A stretch of 64,000 bases of DNA from Diaporthe sp. PMI_573 (taxonomy: Eukaryota; Ascomycota; Sordariomycetes; Diaporthales; Diaporthaceae). Every line of letters begins with the position of its first letter. Within the stretch, counting starts at the first letter, position 1. The notes under the pieces were generated by a model. That model did not search any database. It had not been told where the DNA came from and was given only the letters and a program-made list of their open reading frames with translations. The DNA lies in NCBI GenBank assembly GCA_021399435.1, contig JAJTUP010000001.1:3534001-3598000 (forward strand). The letters run 5' to 3'. This document shows positions 21,531 through 33,958 of this stretch, piece by piece. Made by a program: the position numbers and the translations under genes.

Positions 21531-24164
21531 CTACACAATCCTGTATACTCTCTTGGCTATCATATAGCAAGCCAGACCGAAGAGCACGAGCCCGGCAGTA
21601 ATGCACCAGAACCAAGTCAGGTCGTCCTCGTAGTCCTGCCCGGGCACCCACACGTTCATACCCCACAAGCCCGTGATAATGTTCATGGGCAGGACAATGG
21701 TGCCGAGCACCGTGAGCTTCCCGAGCACGTCGGCAGTCTGCTCCGCACGCTCGTTCATCCGGATGTTGATCTGGGCGAGGTAGTTCTGGTGTGACCTGGC
21801 AAGGATCCTGCAATGGTGTTAACATAAGTCATTGTTGGGTAGTGGGGTGTGTTACGGTTTGCCTACATCTCATAATGGCTCAAATTGCCAGTCATGGTCA
21901 CAATATGGTCCTGAATGTCGCCCAGGAACAGCCCAATCTCCGAGCGCGGCGCAACTTCCCACTGCTCATTGCACCGTTTGGCAAAGCCCTTGATGACGTC
22001 CGCCTTGTTGCCAAGTAGCCTGTATAGGCCCATGACCTTCTTGCGGCACTCCCCGACCCTGCGATACATGTCTCCGCCGGAGTCGAAGGTTGTAGCTCCT
22101 GCCTCGGACTTTGACGCATCATGGGGGGACTTCTCTTTCTTCGACCCATCTTTCTTGGTCGGATCCTCTTCGGAATGGAGCCTTACAATAGCAGCGTCGA
22201 TCTCATCGACCTCTTCCTCGATATTCTGGATGAGGGGCCCGTAAACATCGGTGATGTCGTCGATGATTGCATACGAGATCCAGTCCGACGAGAGGACCAT
22301 AAAGTCTCGCAGCATTCGGATCCGCCGCCGTACATTTGCTGAATGCGGGGTGGGAGAGAAATGAAAGCTCAGAACGCCTTCCCTAAAGACGATAATATAA
22401 AAGTTAACGGGCTCCAGATGATCCTCGCTCGTCGCATCCTGGTTGAAGGTACGGTAGTTGACGAAATAGTAGTTGTGGAACAGCTCAACCTTCTCCCGCG
22501 CTTCCTGTAGCATGATATCTTCGACCGTGAGTGGATGGATTCCAAAAGCCCTTCGGAGGACCAGCATTTCCGCGTCCGTTGGGCACATTATGTCAAGCCA
22601 CCACACCGGTCGCTCCCCGTACCGAACAGGCTTTGCCTCATTAACTAGCGGGGCGGACGTCACGGATCTCGGCTGCGAAGGGGTGGCTTCACCGGATGAT
22701 TGCCTGGGGTGCCGCTGTGCCTCCTGGGATGTCTTCGGGGACAGTGTCTCGTCTCGAGCGGCATCCGAGCTTCCTCGCATACTTGCGGCCACAGAGGCCT
22801 GGCGCGTGGGTACCTTTGAATCGCCGTTCTGGCCGCTCAGGGTCCTTCGCATGATGGTAGCCTGCTGTTGGGCATCGTCGTCCTCGCTCTCTGATTCTGA
22901 GGAGTCTTCTAAGATGGGCCTGTCCGGCACGAAGAGCTCCCGGAAGTTGGCTCCCTGCCCCTCGGCCTGCACGAGCTCCGAGATGGTGGAGCTGTGTATC
23001 GTGCTGTCGAACTCTTCGTTGAAATAGGTGAAGCGATAAGGTGCATCCTCTTCGGGCTGAAACCATCCTTTGTGGACAGGGCGCAGTCTGCCGTTGACCA
23101 ACTGAGGCTCTGTGATCATCTTGGTCCTCCTCTCTTCGTTGCGCCCTTCCTTCTCGAGCCGGCTCCATTCGTCCAGGACGGAAAGAACAGGCCACCTCTT
23201 CTTCCGCCGCCTGGTGCGCGCACGTTGCTCGCGCATCTCACGAACCTCGTCATCTGCCAGCTCCGACATGCCCTCCTGGGGGAAGCACACATCTCCTTCG
23301 GCCTGGAAGGAGAAGGTGTGCCGCCGCTCGTACGGGGATGATTGACCCTGCTGGCTGGCTGGCGAGCGCAGGAGATCATCCACGAAGCTACCTTCGTGAG
23401 GCGAGCTGAGCTCATCCATCAACATGGCATCCTCGAACCTCATGTCTCTCTCCATACCACCCAGCCTCGGAGACCCGGGCACTGAGGGTGGGTAGTTGAT
23501 ATCGTAGCCGTCGCCACCGACAGGAGTGAATGGAGCGTTCCTGAAGTCCTTTCTGCCGCTCGCCCTGCTCGATTCCCGCCTGGTTGTCGGCCGATCCTTC
23601 CTGGTATCGGTTGAACCGAACCCCTGAAAGGTCATGGCAGGCTCGGAGCGCATACGGGTCGAGACAGACAGAAGGGGGGCTGTCTCATCGCCGTTGGCCT
23701 CGTCGTCATCGTCTCCTGCAGGGCTTCCATCGCGGACGGTACGAAGCCTGCTGTTGCTCTGGGTTGGTTGTTGGGTGCTGTGCATCTGAGCAACGATTGA
23801 GGCTCGGCGAGGTCGCATGAAACGCGGCTGATCCCTAGGTTTACGGAAACATGATTAGCCTGGTAGCCCATGGCACGCGTTGACTCAGATATAGGGGGAG
23901 AGGATGGACTTACCTGTGGTCGAGCAGGGCCTCACTGTCCAGACTGGTACCACTGAGGTTGCGATCCTGGGGATATAAGCTGCTGGGATGGGGCCCGGTG
24001 GCGGCGGGCTCCTCTTCGTTCATGTCGCCGCTGTGGATGGCAAAGGACTTCCTTCTGTCCTTCTTCCTCTTGCCCTTGGTGCCACGGTGCGTCTTCTTCT
24101 TCTTGGGGGGGGCATTGCTCGACCCAGGCACAGCAGGGCCTGGTCGCCCGGGGACGTCAGCCAT
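21531..24164 (-). CDS. CorA-type Mg2+ transporter (Alr1/Mnr2 family)
   Basis: Divalent cation channel/transporter of the vacuolar or plasma membrane. Exons on the minus strand are 24164-23914, 23834-21867 and 21807-21531, giving 831 residues. The first 430 residues are a long cytosolic, mostly disordered N-terminus, rich in Lys/Arg at the start (PPKKKKTHRGTKGKRKKDRR) and in Ser/Glu later. The CorA domain then begins near VWWLDIMCPTDAEMLVLRRA. It has HPLTVEDIM and YYFVNYRTF, long stalk helices, and the diagnostic GMN signature in the pore helix (LPMNIITGLWGMNVWVPG). A second transmembrane helix (FWCITAGLVLFGLACYMIA) lies close to the C-terminus. The long acidic/basic N-terminus resembles Mnr2/Alr1 more than mitochondrial Mrs2. 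Which membrane it occupies cannot be read from the sequence. Confidence 0.94.
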
Positions 24165-25128
24165 GATGCCACTCCACGGTGATAAGCCGGCTTTGCTGCA
24201 GCGTGGACAACGTGGACCTCGCAGACGCAGCAGCAAAGGCGAGTAGAGACTTCTCAAGGAACAATTGAACAAGAGTAGGTACTTGTTACCCGTTGATATA
24301 AGAGAGAAGTTTGCAGGGGCAGATGGAGCATGTGAAGGCTATGCCCGGGATCAAGGCCAAGCAAGCGCGGCGGCTGGAATTAAGGTGGGAGAGAGCTCGG
24401 GAGAGAGTGACATCAGAATCAGAAAGGGCTAGCTGGAATACAACACCTCGATTCATTAGCCGGGGGCCTGGTTCCTGATTGGCATACCTACACAGTACAG
24501 TATTATCCATGCTTGCCGTGTATGCACACCATGACTTTGGCGGCAGGCCAATAACGAAACCCAATTCCCCATCGATTTTGCTGAGCATGTGATTTGACCC
24601 GTCTGGCTTCACTGCGGGGTTCTACACGGTACATAGCTGTCCCCCCCGCATGTCTACATAATACTCCCACTCCGAACAAAACCCAGGTAGTCAGTCAGTC
24701 AGGCAGCTGTGAGGCTGTCCGGGCTCAATGAGACTTTGATAAACCGCAAGACACAGTTTAGGGGATCAGCCTCAGCCTCCTCCGTGTACACGTAGGGACA
24801 TCCCTTCTGCACCACCTCAGGGGAGCTCAAACCTCTGCCGATCCAAGGCGGCCTTGATGACACCTTCGCATTGGAGAGGCTGTTCTGCCAATTACAGGAG
24901 CATGACAAACCCCGCCTCATCCTGCTCCCTAGTGTACCGTGGAGGTGGAGGTGGAGGTGGAGGGTGGAGGTGCAGTGTATACACAGTAATCGCCAACGAC
25001 ATACATAAGGAAGCGTACATCCTAAATTGCTAGCTGCTGAACAGCTTTCCGTGATATCCCCGAAATACACTTCCCATAGCGAGAAACATACTATACACGC
25101 ATACATCGTCACCGCAATAACAGTCATC
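24165..25128. other. Intergenic, shared 5' region of CorA and DUF3237 genes
   Basis: A divergent promoter region of about 960 bp. It has a (GGAGGT)n tract near 24939-24972. No gene is supported. Confidence 0.55.
24939..24972. repeat. (GGAGGT)n tandem repeat
   Basis: About five tandem copies of a six-base GGAGGT unit, with one inserted G, lie in noncoding DNA. Confidence 0.85.
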
Positions 25129-25841
25129 ATGTCCGGATTTGCAAAACTCACACCAGCCTTCACAGCCAAAGTGCGTGCTTCTTCGCGGATGCCCCCCTGA
25201 CCGAACAAGCCTCCGTCAAACCCACAAGACCCAACATTCCAGATCCACCGAGCCGCTCACTAACGTTTTCTTTCCCCAAGATCCCAATCGACCCGCCCAA
25301 CGCGGTGGGCGTGCTCTCCACCGGCACCGCTTTGACCCATGCATCCTTCATAGCCGGCCAGGAGGCCCTCTCCTCCGAGGCGGGCTACCCCACCCCCCTA
25401 AAGGCCACCTGGGTCCACGGCTCGGACTACATCAAGACCGACGCGGACGGGGGCCACTCGCGCCTCGAGGTCGACAGCCTCGTCAAGGACACGGCGACGG
25501 GGGGCCTGGTGCGCTACAGGTACACGGGCGTCGTCGACATGTCTGGTCCCGCTGGCAAGGTTCTGAGGGGTGATGCGGACGCGGCGACGACGGATTTTGG
25601 TCACATTTGTGAGTAGCCCAGTTTTGTTGGAACAAAAGGAAGGAAACATTGTGTGTTTAATCTGGTCTAACGAATGCGCGCGTGCGTGCGGCGCAAACCA
25701 GATACGCACGTCAAATTCGAGACAGGCCATCCGAAGCTCAAGGTCCTGGAGGACAAGGTCTTCGTCGGCTCTGGGCGCTTCATCCTTGAGGCTGGGAAGC
25801 CTGTCACCGTCGAGTACAAGATCAGCGAGGTGTCGATCTGA
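25129..25841 (+). CDS. DUF3237 family protein
   Basis: Small soluble protein of unknown function from a family widespread in bacteria and fungi. Exons are 25129-25170, 25281-25608 and 25702-25841, giving 169 residues, the normal length. The family shows in ALTHASFIAGQEAL, KATWVHGSDYIKTDADGGHS and the beta-strand-rich C-terminal half FETGHPKLKVLEDKVFVGSG. No signal peptide or membrane segment is visible. Introns are 110 and 93 nt and restore frame exactly (FGHI-YTHVKF at the second). No catalytic residue is established for the family. Confidence 0.88.
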
Positions 25842-26409
25842 GCACGCATGCACGAGGCTGTTAGTTGCTAATTTACAAGTGGAATCCGGTTCCTGCCTTG
25901 TAAGAGAAATGATTCTATATGACTACAAGTACAGCAGAGATGACTACCCATTTGCCTTGACCTTGCCCCAAGTGGCTTGCCTGGTCGTTCGTTTCCTTCA
26001 TCTGATGCACTTGATGCATCCCTGATCTCCAACCCGCGCCCTCTATCCCAGCATATTTTCCCAGCAACGCCTCCGGTGGCCCATCGACTCACAAGACATG
26101 GTATCACCCCTTGGCCACCTATGCTAAGCAATGCGATTCAACAATCGACAGAATGCCGCCCATAGCCCTGTAGCCCCTGCCAGCCTGCCATGCCCAGCCA
26201 AGTCCTTGGACTAAATATCGCAGGGCATTATGAAGTCCGTGCCAACTCCGAATGTGCAATGCCTGATTCCCGCGCACCTGTAAGCCCCTTGGCTCATACA
26301 GTACCATACCACCCTATTGTGTGCTCTCCTCAAACGATGCTCCGACGGCTCCCGACCCCGTCCGACCCGACTCATTACCTCCTGCACCTTGAGATCACAT
26401 CTATGAGCA
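25842..26409. other. Intergenic, convergent 3' ends
   Basis: The 3' flanks of the DUF3237 and MOB2 genes. Nothing recognised. Confidence 0.55.
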
Positions 26410-28412
26410 TTAGGACGTGGACGCATTGCCGAGTTGAAGCAGCTTCTGGCCAGAACTCAGGTTGGCGTACTCGTACGCCTTGGACTCGGGGGGGAATGTG
26501 CCACTCGCAGCCCAGAGGTCAATCAACGGCTGCATGGGCTCAAGCTCATGTGGCCTAAGCATATCCAGGGCGGTGGCGGTCAGGATGAAGTGGCTGAAGC
26601 AACTGTTGAGTTGTTTCTCCAGGTTCAAGTGATAGAATGGTTCGACAAAGTGGGCCCAGTACAGGTGTGAATAGACGCGGAACATCTGGCGGAAGATGGT
26701 CTGGCAGACCTCCACGAAGTTCTGGGGGAATCCAGATCGTTTGCCGACCCAATCGGGCTCCCCGGGATTCGTCAGCTGGGATAACGGCGTGGTGGTGATG
26801 TTGGAGTTGTGCGCGTAGGAGACTCCAGAAGCCTCCGTGGGGAAGATCCTTGTGTCGTCAATCTTGCCTGATATCCAGCGCTGCATAAGCGTGATGTACT
26901 CATAAGCAGGAAGCTCCACAGGCTCTCTGCGACTGTTGAGCCAGGTGAAAGAGTGGCTCCTGCAAACACGGCGTCAGCGATCAAGAACGCGGCGAAGAAG
27001 CACAATGGATGCACTTACTGGCCTGCAGACATGCGAGGACAACTGTTCGGGTTGCATATGGATGTGCCGTCTTCTTCCTTCTCGTGAATGACACGAACGA
27101 AGTTCCAGAGATTGCGGTAGTGCTCAATAACTTCGGGTAGAGTCAGTCTCGGTTTTCTTTCATGAAGCTGGAGAGAAATTTGAAGGGAATATCAAGCTCG
27201 CCTTTGGCAAGCACAGAAAGCCCCAGAAGGTCACCGAGAGCAGACGGGCATGTTCCTCAGCCTGAACATCCACGGCCGTTAATGAAGCCCGTTCCTCGGT
27301 AGCCCGTCCCAGGGAGACGCACGCTCTAGATGACATGTCCCCAGCCAGGAGTTCGGAGGAACTGAGTGGCGTTGATGGGACCGGCCATTTCTATGCACTG
27401 CGGCTGCTCTCGTTCTGACTGGTGCCCTGAAAAGACTCGATATCCTGCCTGGGCTTGGGTTTTACATACCTTGGTGGGCGATCCACTCTCCCTGCTCAAC
27501 GGTCTTTGGTCTGGCACTCAGGGTCATGAAGTTGCCCTTGACAATATGCTTGGCATAGTTTGGGTTGAGCCACAGAGGAATGGGCCGCGGGAGATGTTGC
27601 TGTTCGAGGCCATCAAAACCACCAGCCATCAAGCCACTTTGCTCGTCCATAGCAATCGTTTGCGCAAAAGAAGGGGACTTGGGCAGAGGTGGGAGGTTGG
27701 CAGAGAGGCCGGCTGAAGCGGGAGACTGGCTACCATGAGATCTATCCAAGCTCAAGGGAGAGACCGGTGGCTGGCCAGAACTGCTGGTCGGACTCTTGCC
27801 TGGGCCGGGAGACTTGGAGCCCCGAAAACGGGCGTTGCTATAAACATAGAATCAGTGCCTGTCAGGAGTGAGTGGTGACGCTGCAAAACGGGAAAGGTGG
27901 GACTAAACTAAAAAGACTGGTGTTCAATGACCGCAAGACCCGAGGCAGGAGGGGAGAGTCAAGGGGAGAGACGAAGGCGAATATTGGAAGAGCTATATTG
28001 TGATCTGGATCAACCACCGAGTGACTGGGGCTTCGGACCGCAAAGCCTCGCTAAGCAGTTGTCCGAAGATGAGGCCTAGGGGCAATACATGCCGTTAGGG
28101 GCCACTGGTCTGATGGCACTGGCCTGAGTCTTTCTTGGGCATGTCGTCACGTTCAGAATGACCAGTCGACTTCAAGAAGAAACAAAGACAGCATGGAGAG
28201 GACTCGGGGCAGTGAGTTCAAGGACGGGCAGCACAGGCACGTGCTCTTGCAGTGTATGCGGCGAATTCCGTTGCTGTCTATGACACAACACGCAGCCGAA
28301 TGATTCGGGCCGGAAAGCAGGCTGTGATACGCTCGAGGGCAGCGGGTTGAAGCAAGGGCAGCAAACGAATAAGAGATGCTAGTACTCACATGCCAGAGAA
28401 GAGGTTGGACAT
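26410..28412 (-). CDS. MOB2-type kinase activator
   Basis: Coactivator of the NDR/LATS-class kinase COT-1/Cbk1/Orb6, which controls polarity, hyphal growth and separation. Exons on the minus strand are 28412-28390, 27837-27470, 27130-27019 and 26959-26410, giving 350 residues. The N-terminus MSNLFSGI-NARFRGSKSPGPG and the Ser/Pro-rich linker are typical of filamentous-fungal MOB2. The Mob1/phocein domain spans roughly 145-340. It has IVKGNFMTLSARPKTVEQGE, the zinc ligands CNPNSCPRMSAG, HSFTWLNSRREPVELPAYEY, and the C-terminal HLYWAHFVEPFYHL..SHFILTATALDML, which supplies the His ligands. The first intron is long for this window (552 nt) and the second is 339 nt. The first coding exon holds only 23 nt. 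MOB1 and MOB3 are less likely because of the N-terminal extension. Confidence 0.93.
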
Positions 28413-29298
28413 GGTGGGGGAGGGGCTCTCGTGCGGCGGTGCGACAACTGCAGGGCTGGTCTTGTGTGTTGACGTGGGGAGAATTGCGCGTCGCCCTCTG
28501 GAAGTCAGTCGCCCGGGTGCGTCACGTACGTATTGACTCGATCTCTGTTCCGTTGACGGTCCGTGGTTCTTGGGGAATGATTCTCAGTAAAGAGGCAGTC
28601 AACCCGTTTGAAATTCACCCCTATTCTTGGGATGCAGGGGAAGTGCAACACCTGCGGGCTGGTCCGTGCGAAAACGGCCCAGCCTGTGCCTGCGTGCCTA
28701 ACTCTCAACGTACCCAGGTCTCTCTAGACCACTCTTACAACTGGTCCTCATGTACCGTAATGATGCCGTGACTACTCCTTACAGTGGAAGAAAAATCTTG
28801 GAGTACTAGCAGAACGCAGGACATGCATCATGTATCCTACAGCACAGTAGAGGCGGTCCCTCCTCTTGCCTACCTCTCAAGAGATCCATACATACATACC
28901 TAGGTACCTAGGTAGGTACATACCTGTGCAGACTCCCAGGCACCGGCCCGGCCAGCTTCTACTTGCGCGGATCCGAAGTACCGGCTTCAACCCCTGTCCA
29001 GCATACCTGTCTGGCCAAAAATCCATGAGCTCGGCCGTGCACTGCATAGCAACCTTGCTATCCATGTGCCATTGACCCAGCACCATACTATCGGTCCAAA
29101 AGACTACCTACTGATGTGACCTGCAGCTGCAGCAGCTCTTCCTTCTGTCTAGACACCCACCAAAGGACGATCGAACTCGAAGAAACCCTACAACAACGAA
29201 GCCTTGACCCCATCGATCGCATACCATCCCACAGGGCCGTCCAACCGACGCATTTCCAATCTGCACACGTCGCGCGTTGCTAAGCCATCGAAGCAATC
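28413..29298. other. Intergenic, shared 5' region of MOB2 and LEO1
   Basis: A divergent promoter region of about 890 bp. It carries a dense cluster of TACCTAGGTA-type words at 28893-28924. No gene is seen. Confidence 0.55.
28893..28924. repeat. TACCTAGGTA palindrome cluster
   Basis: Two overlapping TACCTAGGTA palindromes, with CATAC repeats on either side, lie upstream of MOB2 and LEO1. Similar words occur near 50.1, 50.18 and 60.86 kb. Confidence 0.7.
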
Positions 29299-30653
29299 AT
29301 GTCAGACGTAGAAGACCAGGTTGACGTGTCGGATGGCGGAGGCGACGACCTCTTTGGCGACGACGGCAGCGATGCATCGCTGATCGCTGACAACCCACCA
29401 CTGCCCAGCGACGATGAGCTCGCTTCAGAGCCCGATCGCCATCGCAGCCAACGCAGCGAGACGCGCGAGGCAGCTGGCGGCGATGGCTACGGCGAACGAC
29501 GAGAGAAGACCGTCGCAGAGGAGATCATTTACCGCCATGGGCTACCAAAAACGAACGAAGGAAACGTGGGTTACCCCCGTTCCCGCTACCGCCCTTGCGT
29601 TCTTGAGTGTATCTGACCAGTCCGCAGGTGCAAGCTGCAAAAGTCCCCAATTTCCTGCGATTCTTGCCCACTGAATACAAGTCGGACGAGTTCCACCCTT
29701 CTGGCTGGGCGATTGAGAACTCGCTGCGGAAAATACCCACCAACGTCGTTCGATACCGGCGCAACTCGGAGACCGGCGAGCTGGAGAGCAATGCAAACAT
29801 CTACAGATGGAGTGATGGTTCCTTGACCTTACAAGTCGGCGAGGAGCACTTCGACATACAGGTCAAGGAGCAGGTACCTCCAGCCAACAAGCCGTATATC
29901 CCCGATCGTGATGCGCATCGGTACTTCGCAGCTGCACATATGGGTCACTCACATCTGCTGACTGTGGCACACATCAATGAGGAGTGGACTATTCGCCCAG
30001 ATAAGAAACGAATAGACGAAGACACGGAGATTCTCAGGGAGAAGATGGGTCAGGCCAAGGGCGGGATGAAAGAAGGCGAGATGATCATCACCGCCACGGA
30101 AGATCCCGAGCTGCAGAAGAAGCAGGCCGAGCAGGCCGAGAGGGAGCGCATCCGCGCGGCGAAGAGACGAGAGAACGCGGCAGCAAGGATGGACGGCGGC
30201 GGCGGAGGAGGCGGTGGATTCCGGAGGGGGAACCTGACCATCGACGGTCTGGAGGGCAGGCGACCGGGAGGTGGACGGAAGCGTGGCCCAGGAGGATCAT
30301 CGAAGCGGAACGGTGGCGGTCGTCGCCGCAATGACGAATACGATTCGGACGACGATCTTCCTGCCGGAGCACACGGAAACGCCAACGAGTACGACCGCGA
30401 GGACGACTTCATCGCATCGTCTGACGACGGCAATGAGAGTGGGGAGGGTGCTGGGGAGGAGGATGACGACATCCTCGATGCGGTGGACCGAGAGGATCGT
30501 GACAGACCCCGAGCCAAGCGCCAGAGGACGGCCGAGCCTTCCGATGACGAGGATGCTGACGGAGAGCCAGAGGATACGGCTACTGCAGGCACATCTGGTG
30601 AGCATGCCCGACGGAGGATGCGACGAATTGTCGACGATGATGACAGTGAATGA
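29299..30653 (+). CDS. LEO1: Paf1 complex subunit LEO1
   Basis: Nuclear component of the Paf1 complex, which travels with RNA polymerase II and promotes histone modification during elongation. Exons are 29299-29565 and 29628-30653, giving 430 residues. The acidic N-terminus (MSDVEDQVDVSDGGGDDLFG) leads into the Leo1 domain (about 75-245): IIYRHGLPKTNEGN, VQAAKVPNFLRFLPTEYKSD, ENSLRKIPTNVVRYRR, ANIYRWSDGSLTLQVGEEHF and HSHLLTVAHINEEWTIRPDK. A coiled coil (ELQKKQAEQAERERIRAAKR), a Gly/Arg-rich stretch (about 295-335) and an acidic tail with KR patches follow. The 62-nt intron has a CTGAC branch site. Confidence 0.95.
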
Positions 30654-31625
30654 TCTTTCTATAAGGGGGATGGGCTGGGTCATCAGCTTGAATCAAGTAG
30701 ACAGTCAATATCTTCTAATGATTATTCTCAAGTCTCAACCTGGGGACAGAAAGGCCTCCTTTGACCTTTCTCTTTCATGTACTGCTCGTTCCATGCCAAA
30801 TTTGAGCAAGTGTTTAGTGTCTCAGGCACACTCAAGTGCCCGAATGCTTTGAATAACGGTGGTTTTCATGCTGATCATAACGGTCTCTAGTAATAACGGC
30901 CAAGTGGCCGCGCCTGTGAGGGCTTGGCGCCTGCCAATTTCAGAAAAGCCAGAAGGGCAGTTGTGCGCGGAGCGGGCAAGCCTTAGAAGACATATTTTGA
31001 AATTGACCACTCGGTTGACACGGATATGTCGATGGTCCTCAGCTGAGACTTGTATCACATACATTATCACGGTAACACAGCTACATTCACAAAGAAAGAA
31101 AAAAAACGAATACGTCATTGTAGAGCCCCTGTGGCTTATGGAGCCTCTGTAGCTTGCCTGTCTCTGGTCTGGGTATTCTATGGGAAGTTGTTCTATGATA
31201 TACTGGGAGTTAGAGCTGTCCCGGGGCCTATTTGGGAAGATTCCGGCCGAGTCGGTTGGCGTCGGCCGATGTTGAGACCGGCATTTTGGGAGCTTCCCCA
31301 CAACTCATCACGTTCACATGTCAGCTGCCACTGCGGTACCCGCTGCGTAATTATTCCATACTTTGTGTTGCTCTGGCAGCCGCAGCACATGCACGCTCGG
31401 GCACTTGTCGTTGCAATGTTGCGTCGCGCCCCGAATGACGCACTACTGGATTCGATATTAAGCCCCACTCAACGCTGCTGACCAGTTTGTCCAAATGTAC
31501 AACACAATGCATCTTCTACCTGCTGTCCTTATTGCCAACGACGACCATTAGCTCGGCACCCGGACCAACGCACTCTTATCCGCGCCGGCCCCGATGTTCC
31601 AAGGCGGCGGCGTCGACCAGCAGAT
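30654..31625. other. Intergenic between LEO1 and the patatin-like gene
   Basis: About 970 bp without a supported gene. It is the promoter side of the patatin-like gene. Confidence 0.55.
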
Positions 31626-33667
31626 ATGGGGTCGGTGATGTCGGTGCTCATGGGCATCTGGGGAGTGATAGTCGAGATCATTGATTTCTGGCGCAGGGTA
31701 CGTATGCATCCAGACGGACAGACGAATAAGCAATGACGAAGCTGATGGGGCCACTATGCCCAGCGATTCCTAGAATGGTACCGCCGCAAAGCCCCGGCCG
31801 AACTGTGGCTCGACGTCCTCCGCCATGCCGAGATGTACGAGGAGTGGGAGGAGGCCGCCCTCCACCTAGATAACCTGCTGGGCCTCGACCTTTGGCGCTA
31901 CAACCAGGTCTCGCGGTACTATGACTACCGCCTCATCAATGAGCGCCTCGACAGCCTCGCCCTGGCACGGGAGGACCAGGACATCCACGCGCTGGTGAAC
32001 CTGCTCCGCTCCGGTCTGGTGCGCAACCTCGGCAACATCACCGCCACAAAGCTCTACAACCGCAGCTTCGCCGGCTCCAAGTTCCTGATCGAGGAGTATA
32101 TCACGCAGGTGGCAGAGGCCATAGAGTTCATCAGTACACTGCCAGCCGTTCCCCCGAGCGGTGTCAGCCTCCTCGGGAGCAATACCTCGTCCACAAACAT
32201 TGCTGGCCAGGCACCTTTGCCCACAGCACAGCCGCAGACCCAGCCGCCAGCAACGCCGGCCGTCCACTTCAGCGACAACAGCTCCACCACGCCCGGCAGC
32301 AACGTCAGCAATGGCAGCAACGCCGCCATCGCGAACATAAAGACGCCTATGACCATGTCAAACCAGATGAAGCTGGACTTTGTGCACGACACAAGGCAGG
32401 CCTTTGGGCGGAGTACGCTTGTCTTGCAGGGTGGCGCCATCTTTGGCCTCTGCCACCTGGGCGTTGTCAAGGCTCTCTTCCTGCGTGGGCTGCTCCCCCG
32501 CATCATCACCGGCACCGCGACAGGAGCCCTGATCGCGGCGCTGGTGGCTATCCACAAGGAGGAGGAGCTACCTGCAGTCCTCAAAGGCGATGGGATCGAC
32601 CTGAGCGCGTTTGCGACGAAGAACAGGCTCAAGGGTGATGAGGCTCCTGGAGGGGCACAGTCGGGCTCGACTAGGTGGCAGACGTTGCTCCGGCGGGTGA
32701 GGAGGTTCTGCCGAGAGGGGTACTTCCTCGATGTCAAGGTGCTGGAGGAGTGTGTGCGTGCCAACGTTGGCGATCTCACGTTCGAGGAAGCATACGTCAG
32801 GAGCAAGAGGGTGTTGAACATCACCGTGGCGGCGACTGGCCAGGGTGGCATCCCAACGCTGTTGAACTACCTGACGGCGCCGAACGTGGTAAGTAGCGCT
32901 GCTCTCAATTTCCCTTTGCATACCTTGCTAAATGTAGCTTTCAGTTGATCTGGACGGCTGCAGTGGCCTCCAACGCCTCCACACCGACATTCTATGGTCA
33001 CCGAGAGACGACCATCCTATGCAAGGACCAGGACGGAAAGATTGTCCCCTGGGCCCCTGCTAATACCATCGACTTCCGCCACTGGACACACGTATCTTAC
33101 TCTGACCGGGACTCGCCCTTGATGCGCATAGCAGAGTTGTTCAACGTAAACCACTTCATCGTTTCACAAGCCCGGCCCTATCTTATCCCCTTCCTACAGT
33201 CAGACATGCACGGGCCTTCACAGCATGAGACCCGCAACAAAACAACATCAATCACCGCTTTCTTAGTCAGGATGGTCGGATTGGAGGTCAGGCATAGGCT
33301 GCGACAGCTCGACACGCTGGGACTCCTGCCGACTGGCATCAGGCGGTTCCTGGTCGACGAGCGCATCCCGGGCGCCAGCGTGATGCTGGTACCAGAGGTG
33401 ACGGCGGGGGACTTCATCAGGCTCCTGGAGACACCCACGAGAGAGACACTGGACTACTGGATACTGAGGGGTGAGAGGAGCGTCTGGCCGGCAGTTACGG
33501 CGCTCAAGATCCGGTGTGCCATCGAGACGGAGCTGGACCGCGCATACCAAATGGCGAGGAGGCTGAAGGCTGGAGGGTTGAGGCGCAAGTCGAGCATCTC
33601 CGTGAACATCGCGGGCGGTGGTAAGGAGAAGAAGCATCGGGCCAATAGCGTGGGTTCGAGAAATTGA
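31626..33667 (+). CDS. Patatin-like phospholipase-family protein, probable pseudoenzyme
   Basis: Related to the lipid-droplet triacylglycerol lipases Tgl3/4/5. Exons are 31626-31697, 31764-32888 and 32945-33667, giving 639 residues. A hydrophobic N-terminal segment (VLMGIWGVIVEIIDFW, about 7-22) is followed by the DUF3336-like block (ELWLDVLRHAEMYEEWEEAA, about 34-53). The patatin domain starts near STLVLQGGAIFGLCHLGVVK, and the later core reads FNVNHFIVSQARPYLIPF. In active members the nucleophile sits in GxSxG. Here the motif reads GTATG, with Ala at about residue 276 (codon GCG at 32517-32519). The Asp of the family's DGS motif, just upstream of the FNVNHF phrase, also appears to be replaced (VSYSDRDSPLMRIAELFNVN). 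Lipase activity is therefore doubtful, although the protein is otherwise intact. A structural or regulatory role is inference. Confidence 0.87.
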
Positions 33668-33958
33668 GGTCGCGGTGTACCTGAGACGGACACTGGTGCA
33701 AACAAAGTCGAGGCTGACGGCGTAGTGCTGGCGTCTTCTTTACTGGGACTTGGGAATCAAAATGGCACTGTAGCGTTGCGTAGTTCTAAGAATATGGTAA
33801 GCAAGCATTTTCATGAAAAACAGTACTCATCCCATCATTATGTTAAACATGTTGATAGCATTACGTACCATTGTCTCTGCTATAATGGCCTACTATAAGA
33901 TCATTCTGGCACGCTTGCTAATTGAAAGCACACTTCGACTCCGAAAGGAAGTCAAAGC
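33668..33958. other. Intergenic
   Basis: Short spacer between the 3' ends of the patatin-like gene and the MDR pseudogene. Nothing seen. Confidence 0.5.
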
